Positions 1-5,067 of a stretch of DNA of 5,440 bases are shown here, one piece after another (the stretch's first letter is position 1; each line of letters starts with the position of its first letter). Under the pieces are notes generated by a model. The model saw nothing but the letters and a program-made list of their open reading frames with translations. It was not told the origin of the DNA and ran no database searches. Made by a program: the position numbers and the translations under genes. Where the stretch lies: the NCBI GenBank assembly GCA_025450495.1, contig JANWHI010000014.1, positions 1-5,440 of the forward strand, written 5' to 3'. This DNA is from Candidatus Dormiibacter sp. (GTDB lineage: Bacteria; Chloroflexota; Dormibacteria; UBA8260).

Positions 1-695
1 AGCTCGGCGGCGGTCTCGATGCCGATCGCGTGGTTCCCGTAGGGGACGCGGTTCAGGTACATCTCGAGGATCTGGTTCTTGGTGAAGTTGGCGTCGAGCT
101 CGTTGCCGAGAACGATCTCCTTGATCTTGTAGTCGAGCGATCGCTCGGGCGCGTTGAAGAAGCTGATCTTGGCGAGCTGCTCGGTGATGGTCGACGCGCC
201 ACTGGCGTTGGTGTGGCGCAGGTTGTCCCATCCCGCCTTGACCAGGCGGGGGAGGTCCCATGAGCCCTCGCTGTAGAAGTGGCGATCCTCGACGTCGATG
301 GTGGCCAGCTTGGCGTACTGCGAGATGTTGTCGAGAGTGGCATGAACATGGCGCACACCGTTGTCGTTGAAGACGGCGATGAGGTTGCCCTTGGTGTCGA
401 ACACGTGGCTGTCGAGCGGCGGCTCCATGGCCGCCACCGTGGCCGCGTCGGGAAGCTGGGTGCGATACGACGCGTAGGCGATGAAGGCGGCCCCGATCAG
501 GGCGGCCGAGATGGAGGCGAGGACGGTGACCGAGATCACCGCGATGCGCAGGCGGTGACGCGGGTGCGGCCGGCGCAGGTGGGCGCGGCGGCGCCGTCGC
601 AGCGGCTGGAGGGGCGCCGGGGGACGTGGCGGGTGCACCGGTCGCGGGGACAGGTGACCGCGTCGGCGGCCCTGCCGGGATGGCCTGGAAGGCAC
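1..695 (-). CDS. Class A penicillin-binding protein, N-terminal part with GT51 glycosyltransferase domain (runs off left edge)
   Basis: This is a bifunctional peptidoglycan synthase fragment. The GT51 domain polymerises lipid II into glycan strands on the outer face of the cytoplasmic membrane. Translating the minus strand gives 231 complete codons before the window ends. Residues 1-50 are Pro/Arg-rich and cytoplasmic, including five consecutive Arg at 33-37. Residues about 51-73 form one transmembrane anchor. GT51 motifs follow in order: 'EDRHF' with probable catalytic E136; 'GASTITEQLAK' at 166-176; 'YKIKE' with the second conserved Glu, E193; 'KNQILEMYLN' at 206-215; and 'YGNHAIGIETAA' at 219-230. 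Differences from family consensus: Glu143 where motif 1 usually has His, Glu172 for the first Gln of 'TQQL', and Tyr189 for the Arg of 'RKxxE'. The start is GTG at 695, because an in-frame TAA lies at 732-734, no ATG lies between, and an AGAGGA sits 6 bases upstream. The transpeptidase domain expected downstream is outside the window, so a monofunctional glycosyltransferase cannot be excluded. Confidence 0.9.
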   Translation of the reverse strand, partial: MPSRPSRQGRRRGHLSPRPVHPPRPPAPLQPLRRRRRAHLRRPHPRHRLRIAVISVTVLASISAALIGAAFIAYASYRTQLPDAATVAAMEPPLDSHVFDTKGNLIAVFNDNGVRHVHATLDNISQYAKLATIDVEDRHFYSEGSWDLPRLVKAGWDNLRHTNASGASTITEQLAKISFFNAPERSLDYKIKEIVLGNELDANFTKNQILEMYLNRVPYGNHAIGIETAAE

Positions 696-701
696 AGGGG
701 A

Positions 702-707
702 TCCTCT
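702..707 (-). promoter_or_regulatory. Shine-Dalgarno site that fixes the GTG start of the penicillin-binding protein
   Basis: On the minus strand AGAGGA lies 6 bases before the GTG at 695-693. It decides the start: the only upstream in-frame stretch is 12 codons long, is closed by TAA at 732-734 and holds no ATG. A GTG further inside, at 539, would remove the Arg-rich tail and part of the membrane anchor. The 59-base gap between the PBP start and the stop of the upstream small gene (696-754) holds only short imperfect stems and no T-run, so read-through from that gene is plausible. Confidence 0.6.
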
Positions 708-754
708 GTTCCGATCTCGCTCGCCGATCGTTTAACGGCGTCGAGGGGGGCTGG

Positions 755-916
755 TTACGCGGGGCGGAGCAGCACCGCCACGACGTAGAGGCCGACCACG
801 ACCGCCACGATGGCGGCACCGGCGTAGAGCAGGCCCATCCCTTCCTCGATCCAGAATGGGCCGATCCGGCGGCGGTCCTTGGCTCCCTCGTCGATGGGAA
901 CTGGGTGCATCGTCAT
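755..916 (-). CDS. Small single-pass membrane protein of unknown function (53 aa)
   Basis: I do not recognise this family. The product is 53 residues. Residues 1-27 are polar and include a basic patch (KDRRR at 13-17), followed by 'IGPFWIEEGMG'. Residues about 28-50 are one strongly hydrophobic helix made of Ala, Val, Leu, Gly and Ile, and the protein ends RPA. The charge pattern predicts the N-terminus in the cytoplasm. The start at 916 has GGTGA 7 bases upstream; a second ATG at 910 (two residues shorter) has AGGG 8 bases upstream and is equally possible. The frame stays open far upstream, antisense to the ATPase gene, but that extension is Arg/Glu/Val/Gly-rich shadow sequence with no protein-like pattern. 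The gene lies 59 bases upstream of the PBP gene on the same strand, so they may share a transcript and the product may act at the same membrane site. That role is inference from position only. Confidence 0.6.
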   Translation of the reverse strand: MTMHPVPIDEGAKDRRRIGPFWIEEGMGLLYAGAAIVAVVVGLYVVAVLLRPA

Positions 917-1011
917 CACCCTATCACCGTGGGGCCGGCCGGGGACCCTGCCGATGTCCGATGCCCCGTCACCACATGACGCGGCTTGGCAACGGCACGG
1001 GCTCAGCCAGC

Positions 1012-1031
1012 CCTCGATGGGACAATCGAGG
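1012..1031. promoter_or_regulatory. Perfect 7-bp inverted repeat abutting the AAA+ ATPase start
   Basis: CCTCGAT (1012-1018) and ATCGAGG (1025-1031) are perfect inverted copies separated by 6 bases, ending two bases before the ATG at 1034. The right arm contains the only Shine-Dalgarno-like string (GAGG), which sits only 2 bases from the ATG. The sequence GACAAT at 1021-1026 could serve as a -10 element for a nearly leaderless transcript, but no good -35 is visible at the right distance. The repeat could be an operator for a dimeric regulator or an RNA hairpin hiding the start. A smaller 5-bp stem (GGGCT 999-1003, AGCCC 1009-1013) overlaps its left end. The rest of the divergent gap, 917-998, shows no promoter I would defend on either strand. 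Confidence 0.35.
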
Positions 1032-1033
1032 CC

Positions 1034-2347
1034 ATGGCTCTCTCGGTTCCCTCGACCGCGTCCGCACCGATCGCTCTGCCACCGCCGCCGCGAACGGCCG
1101 AGGAGACGGGCCTCCCCTTCAGCTTCACCTGCGACCTCGTCCTCAAGGTGCTGTACTTCAACGGCAGCATGCTCGGCCGCGACATCGCGGCGCACATCCG
1201 GCTGCCCTTCGGCCTGGTCGGGACGACGCTCAAGTTCCTCGCCGACGAGGGGTACATCAGCACCGCCGGCGTGCGCATGACCTCGCTGGCCCCCGGCGAG
1301 GACATCACCGCGGGCATGGAGCACCAGATCTCCGGCACCGGCAGGCAGCGCGCCCGCGAGCTCCTCGAGCTCAACCAGTACGCCGGGCCGGCGCCCGTGC
1401 CGATCGGCGAGTACACGGCGATGGCCGAGCAGCAGGGGATGGTCGACGGCGTGGTCACGCGCGCCCGTCTCGCTGACGCGTTCGATCACCTCGTGCTTCC
1501 CCGCGAGGTTCTCGATCACCTCGGTCCCGCGCTCTCCGCCCGCGACGCGATCTTCCTCCACGGGCCGCCCGGCAATGGCAAGACGAGCATCGCCGAAGCG
1601 GCGGCCTCGCTGATGGGGCCGCCGCTGTTCGTGCCGCTGGCGCTGTACGTGCACGGTGAGGTGATCCGCTTCTTCGACCCCATCCACCACACGCCGATCG
1701 AGCGCGACCTGCCTCCGCACGACCGGCGCTGGCAGCTGGTGCAGCGACCAGCCGTCAAGGTCGGCGGTGAGCTCACCCCCAAGATGCTGGAGCTGAGCTT
1801 CGACCCGACCCTGGGCTTCTACGAGGCGTCGATGCAGCTCAAAGCCAATGGCGGCCTCTTCCTCGTGGACGACTTCGGCCGCCAGCAGAACATGTCGCCG
1901 CGCGACCTGCTCAACCGTCTCATCGTCCCGCTCGAGAAGCACATCGACTACGCCAACATCAGCCGCGCCGGCACCACCGTGGCGGTGCCCTTCACCTGCC
2001 TGCTCATTCTCTCCACCAACCTGCGCCCGCAGAACCTCATGGACGAGGCCTTCCTCCGCCGCGTCCACTTCAAGGTGCATGTCCCCGACCCGACCGAGGA
2101 CCAGTACCGTGAGATCTGGCGCCGGCGCTGCGCGATGGAGGGGGTCAGGCTCGAGGACCAGGTTCTCGACAACCTGATCGTCAACCACTACACCAACAAG
2201 GGCCGCCCGATGCACGGCTCGCACCCCCGCGACCTGCTCAACCACATCATCCACGCCGCGCGCTACTTCGGCCGCCCGGTGGCGATGACCGAGGAGCTCA
2301 TGGAGTGGGCCTGCGAGACCTACTTCGTCGACGAGGACTCCGATTAG
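1034..2347 (+). CDS. AAA+ ATPase with N-terminal winged-helix-like domain
   Basis: The 437-residue product is a cytoplasmic P-loop ATPase with no signal peptide or membrane segment. Residues 1-27 are a Pro-rich lead. Residues about 28-115 look like a winged-helix fold: helices including 'LKVLYFNG' and 'LVGTTLKFLADEGYI', then a wing ending 'ISGTGRQRARELLE', as in MarR-like domains. The AAA+ core follows: Walker A GPPGNGKT at 177-184 (Lys183), Walker B 'LFLVDD' with Asp279/Asp280, sensor 1 'LILSTN' with Asn329, arginine-finger candidates Arg342/Arg343 in 'AFLRRVHFKV', and sensor 2 'HPRDLL' with Arg399. Asp replaces the usual Walker B Glu, but the set otherwise looks catalytically competent. ATP hydrolysis for remodelling of a protein or nucleic-acid partner is likely; the partner is unknown. 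ATG 1034 is preferred over an in-frame TTG at 986, because the extra 16 residues look non-conserved and the TTG has no clear ribosome site. The gene converges on the pilin operon and diverges from the small membrane protein, so a pilus role rests on adjacency only. Confidence 0.88.
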   Translation: MALSVPSTASAPIALPPPPRTAEETGLPFSFTCDLVLKVLYFNGSMLGRDIAAHIRLPFGLVGTTLKFLADEGYISTAGVRMTSLAPGEDITAGMEHQISGTGRQRARELLELNQYAGPAPVPIGEYTAMAEQQGMVDGVVTRARLADAFDHLVLPREVLDHLGPALSARDAIFLHGPPGNGKTSIAEAAASLMGPPLFVPLALYVHGEVIRFFDPIHHTPIERDLPPHDRRWQLVQRPAVKVGGELTPKMLELSFDPTLGFYEASMQLKANGGLFLVDDFGRQQNMSPRDLLNRLIVPLEKHIDYANISRAGTTVAVPFTCLLILSTNLRPQNLMDEAFLRRVHFKVHVPDPTEDQYREIWRRRCAMEGVRLEDQVLDNLIVNHYTNKGRPMHGSHPRDLLNHIIHAARYFGRPVAMTEELMEWACETYFVDEDSD

Positions 2348-2414
2348 CCGCCGACCGGTTTCGCGGCAGCAGGGGAGGGGACGGAAAGGAGGGTGCCGAG
2401 GTGGTGCAGCGCGC
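2348..2414. other. Convergent intergenic gap between ATPase and TadG-like genes
   Basis: Two genes end toward each other here, so terminators are expected for both. The only stem near the ATPase stop is GCCGC (2347-2351) with GCGGC (2363-2367) around an 11-base loop, with no following T-run; I do not call it a terminator. On the minus strand, 2371-2394 reads as a C-rich, G-poor tract just past the TadG-like stop, which is the composition favoured by Rho. Nothing else is visible. Confidence 0.4.
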
Positions 2415-4037
2415 CTACTCGGTGAGCTGGAGGAGCTCGTTCTGCGCGGGTGCCAGGCTGGCGTTGAAGGTCACGCCGGGGTTCTGGTGGTTGCCGCTCT
2501 GGTCGTTCCAGGTGTTGACGATGATCTGTCCCTGGTCCTCGAGCGCGGACTTGTTGGCGATCGTGACCGTGCCCGTCGGCAGCCAGATCACCCCGGCGAT
2601 GCTCCAGATCCCTGACGTCGACCCGCCGCCGCCCGACCGCAGGCTGATGGTCGGGTTGAGCACGTTGTCCGAGAGCGCGATGTAGCGCCCGTCCCCCGCC
2701 GCACCAGTGCCCTTGTCGAAGGGCGTCTGGTTGATGATCACGCCGGACGGCAGCGTGATGCAGATGCCCGCGCCGCCCTTGAGGTAGAAGGTCACCCCAA
2801 GCAGCTGCGTGATGGTGCCGTCCATGGTCACGTCGCAGCCGCCCGTGTTGGCGCCGGCGTCGATCTCGTAGATGCCCGCGGCCAGCGCGTGGTCGACCAC
2901 CAGGGCCGGCCCGCTGGCGCACCGGTACTCGTCAGGCTGATACACGCCGCCCACCAGACCAGCCGTCCCGCAGGCCGTGCCCGGGTACACGGGCAGCTCG
3001 GGGAGGGCGGCCACCACCGGCGGCTGGATCGCCGGGTTCGCCTCGCAGGCGCCGTCCGCGGCGTCGAATGAGATCGGCGAGCCGCTGGCGTTGCCCGGAT
3101 AGCCGGCGGTGCAGTCGGTCGCGTTGAGCGGGTTGGCGCTCATCGCCACGACCCCACCGGACGCCGGGCAGGTGGCGCCATCGACGATGGGATCCCCGCG
3201 CGACGTCGACTGCCCGTCGTTCTGGTACGCCGCGCCGTCGTCCTGCTGCGGGTAGCCGAGGAAGATGTACCCCTGGAGCGTGTTCCGGTTGGCGTCGAGG
3301 TACGGCGCCGCGCAGATGCCCGCCTGCCCGTTGCTCTGCGGAGCCAGGTAACGGTCCGCGTACATGTTGCCCGCGATGGTCTCGCCCTGGTTGCCCGACT
3401 GGATGATCGTCCGCGAGAACAAGGCGAACGGGAACGGCTGATTGGGCGCGAAGTGAAAGGCGACCGACTGCGCGCCGGCCTTGTTGGTCTGGCCGACGAA
3501 ACCCGAGAAGAAGGAGCCGGCCTGCTGGTACATCACCGCTTCGACGTACCCGGGCCGGTGGTTGACAGTGGTCCTGGCCGTCAGCGGCGGCACGTTGACC
3601 GTGAGCACCATCGGACCGGCGCTCCCGACAGCCCTCACGCCACCGGTGCACGCGCCACTGCCGCCGGGCGGGGTCATGCCCGAACAGACGGTGACGCTGA
3701 TGTCGGAGCCATTGATCGTGCCCTGGTCGAGCAGCGAGGTCCACCACGCACCGCCGCTCGCCGACCAGGGATACGAGTTGTGCACCACCTGCAGGGCGGC
3801 CTGCGCCGCGGTCCTCTTGTCGGTGGCCGAAGGCACGGCGGGCAGCCACTTGGCTCCGGCAAGCACGGCCGCGTCGGTCACGTTCTGGATGCTGCGCTTG
3901 TACGCCGTGGTGACGCCGAGGTCGGTGGCGATGGCCATCGACCCCATCAGCACGAGCGAGAAGATCGCCACCAGCGGCACGATCTGGCCCTGTTCGCGCC
4001 GGCGCCGCGAGAATCGTCGAGCTGCCGGCATGTTCAT
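2415..4037 (-). CDS. TadG-like Flp/Tad pilus-assembly protein with large extracytoplasmic domain
   Basis: The 540-residue product is anchored by one N-terminal membrane helix with nearly all the protein outside. Residues 1-15 are basic (RRFSRRRR). Residues 16-63 match the TadE/G-like signature: 'QGQIVPLVAIFSLVLMGSMA', then 'ATDLG', 'AYKRSIQNVTDAAVLAGAK'. TadG-family proteins work with Tad/Flp pili. At the position where TadE proteins carry the Glu of the prepilin-peptidase motif this protein has Leu (Gly17, then QIVPL), so processing is not expected, as is usual for TadG. No von Willebrand A domain is evident. Residues about 380-530 are Gly/Thr/Asn-rich alternating hydrophobic strands ('GIYEIDAG', 'GVTFYLKGGAGI', 'GVIWLPTGTVTIANKSALE') resembling a beta-helix or beta-sandwich. 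There are ten Cys, all outside the membrane. The start at 4037 is 4 bases after the upstream stop; ATG 4031 is an alternative with GAGG 8 bases upstream. It is the last gene of the operon in the window. Confidence 0.85.
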   Translation of the reverse strand: MNMPAARRFSRRRREQGQIVPLVAIFSLVLMGSMAIATDLGVTTAYKRSIQNVTDAAVLAGAKWLPAVPSATDKRTAAQAALQVVHNSYPWSASGGAWWTSLLDQGTINGSDISVTVCSGMTPPGGSGACTGGVRAVGSAGPMVLTVNVPPLTARTTVNHRPGYVEAVMYQQAGSFFSGFVGQTNKAGAQSVAFHFAPNQPFPFALFSRTIIQSGNQGETIAGNMYADRYLAPQSNGQAGICAAPYLDANRNTLQGYIFLGYPQQDDGAAYQNDGQSTSRGDPIVDGATCPASGGVVAMSANPLNATDCTAGYPGNASGSPISFDAADGACEANPAIQPPVVAALPELPVYPGTACGTAGLVGGVYQPDEYRCASGPALVVDHALAAGIYEIDAGANTGGCDVTMDGTITQLLGVTFYLKGGAGICITLPSGVIINQTPFDKGTGAAGDGRYIALSDNVLNPTISLRSGGGGSTSGIWSIAGVIWLPTGTVTIANKSALEDQGQIIVNTWNDQSGNHQNPGVTFNASLAPAQNELLQLTE

Positions 4038-4039
4038 GA

Positions 4040-4051
4040 CCTCACGCTCCC
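4040..4051 (-). promoter_or_regulatory. Ribosome-binding region of the TadG-like gene, inside the end of the TadE-like gene
   Basis: On the minus strand GGGAG (4051-4047) lies 9 bases before ATG 4037, and GAGG (4043-4040) lies 8 bases before ATG 4031. The GAGG overlaps the TGA stop (4044-4042) of the TadE-like gene. The placement means ribosomes finishing the TadE-like protein can reinitiate on the TadG-like one. The two sites support the two possible starts about equally. Confidence 0.5.
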
Positions 4052-5067
4052 TGGGTGAGCGTGCACGGCTCGATTGCGAAGGTCACAGTGGTGCTGATCT
4101 GGCGCAGGCCGGTCTGAGTCTGGAACACCGCCCCGATGATCGGGACGAAGATCGAGACCGGGTAGCTCACCGTCACCGTGATGTAGTTGTTGTTGCCCGG
4201 CACCTGCGGGTTGGCACACTCGACGTCGGGGCCGGCGGTCGGGGTCGGGGTCGGGCCCGCGGTGGGGGTGGGCGTCGGTGTTGGCGTCGGCGTCGGCAGC
4301 GGTGTTGGTGTCGGTGTCGGGCACACCGGTTCGGCGACGACGGTCCAGTTCTTGGTCAATGTCTGGCCCTTGGCCACCGGGAAGGGGCCGATCGAACCGC
4401 TGTAGCCGCCGCAGGAGCCGGCTCCGACCTGGGCGGTCAGGGTCTGACTGGTCGTCGAGTGGTTGGCGGCGACGCAGAGCGTGTAAGGCCCGGTCACCAA
4501 CTGCTGGCTGTCGCCCGAGCTGTCCGTGATCGTTGCCGTCTGTCCCGCCGGGATCCCGCTGACGGTTCCGCTGACCGTCGCCTGGTTGCCGGAGCTGCAC
4601 GGTGACGACGAGGCCAGGCGAGCCTGGGGCATCGGCACGATGCGGTCGCTGAGGTCGCCGCTGTCGATCACCTTGATGGTGACGCACGCCTGTCCCGACG
4701 TGCACGGGTTGGTCGTGAACTCGCTCAGGGTGAGGAAGCCGCTGCCGTTGGCCACCGCGATGCAGACCGGGTTCCCCGATCCCGGGACGAAGTCAGCGGT
4801 CGTGCAGTTGTGGGTGGCACCGATGGCGCCGTTGGTGTCCCAGCTGAGCGCTCCATCGGGTGCGGCGGCCCCGGCTCGGCCGCCTTCACGGGCGGCGGTG
4901 TCGAGCGAGACCTGGCTGTAGGCGATCTGGCCGACCTGGGTGCCACCGAGCAACAGCAGCACGAGAAACGGCGCGATCAGCGCCATTTCCACCAGCGCCT
5001 GCCCTCTGCCGAGTCGGCGCCGCCGAAGCCCATGAGCGCGTCGGCCGCGGAGTGTCATTGCTCGCAT
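4042..5067 (-). CDS. TadE-like minor pilin with inserted beta-rich region and Pro-Thr linker
   Basis: The 341-residue product is an envelope protein. Residues 1-20 are very basic. Residues 21-68 are a TadE domain: 'GRGQALVEMALIAPFLVLLLLGG', then 'AYSQVSLDTAAREGGRAG'. Gly22 followed by QALV and Glu27 fits the G/XXXXE prepilin-peptidase site known for TadE/TadF, with Met in place of the common Tyr or Phe after Glu. Residues about 160-248 form a Thr/Ser/Gly-rich stretch ('ATVSGTVSGIPAGQTATITD', 'GQTLTKNWTVV') resembling an immunoglobulin-like or carboxypeptidase-regulatory-like beta-sandwich. Residues 250-280 are a Pro-Thr repeat linker. Residues 296-333 match the C-terminal module of the neighbouring TadE-like protein. 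Ten Cys all lie after the membrane helix. ATG 5067 is chosen because an AGG lies 4 bases upstream; ATG 5058 (three residues shorter) would form an ATGA overlap with the upstream stop. The frame extends further upstream to 5262, but that part is shadow of the neighbouring gene. It is longer than a typical TadE because of the insert and linker. Confidence 0.85.
   Translation of the reverse strand: MRAMTLRGRRAHGLRRRRLGRGQALVEMALIAPFLVLLLLGGTQVGQIAYSQVSLDTAAREGGRAGAAAPDGALSWDTNGAIGATHNCTTADFVPGSGNPVCIAVANGSGFLTLSEFTTNPCTSGQACVTIKVIDSGDLSDRIVPMPQARLASSSPCSSGNQATVSGTVSGIPAGQTATITDSSGDSQQLVTGPYTLCVAANHSTTSQTLTAQVGAGSCGGYSGSIGPFPVAKGQTLTKNWTVVAEPVCPTPTPTPLPTPTPTPTPTPTAGPTPTPTAGPDVECANPQVPGNNNYITVTVSYPVSIFVPIIGAVFQTQTGLRQISTTVTFAIEPCTLTQGA
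4228..4320. repeat. Low-complexity Pro-Thr codon repeat inside the TadE-like gene
   Basis: This stretch encodes residues 250-280, almost purely alternating Pro and Thr with Leu at 257 and two Ala-Gly-Pro breaks. On the plus strand it reads as degenerate GTCGGN hexamers (gtcggc, gtcggt, gttggc). Codon wobble varies, so it is a diverged rather than a fresh tandem expansion. At the protein level it is an extended, flexible linker joining the beta-rich region to the C-terminal module. The plus strand also has five runs of three to five G between 4241 and 4272. Confidence 0.8.

Noticed and set aside
722..740. Possible hairpin between the small membrane protein gene and the PBP gene
   Set aside because: CGCCG and CGGCG can pair over a 9-base loop, but there is no T-run on the transcribed strand and the stem is short.
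279..788. Plus-strand open frame of 169 codons over the PBP gene
   Set aside because: It is antisense to the GT51 coding region, shows only Arg/Gly/Val/Asp-rich shadow composition and no domain pattern.
917..998. Promoter search in the divergent gap for the minus-strand genes
   Set aside because: A TTGCCA-like string exists on the minus strand, but no -10 element lies at a suitable distance, so no promoter is called.
917..2254. Long minus-strand open frame antisense to the ATPase gene, continuous with the 53-residue membrane protein
   Set aside because: The extension is Val/Glu/Arg/Gly/His-rich low-complexity sequence typical of an antisense frame in G+C-rich coding DNA, while the plus strand carries all AAA+ motifs. 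Only the last 53 codons, outside the ATPase gene, look real.
2347..2367. Possible intrinsic terminator after the ATPase gene
   Set aside because: The stem is only 5 bp with an 11-base loop and no T-run follows, so it is not distinguishable from chance in G+C-rich DNA.
2932..3849. Minus-strand open frame of 305 codons inside the TadG-like gene
   Set aside because: It is an out-of-frame, Arg-rich reading of the TadG-like gene with no signal peptide or motif; the frame with the TadE/G signature and Cys pattern is the real one.
4187..4405. Plus-strand frame of 72 codons rich in Gly-Val repeats
   Set aside because: It is the antisense reading of the Pro-Thr codon repeat, so the regular pattern is a by-product.
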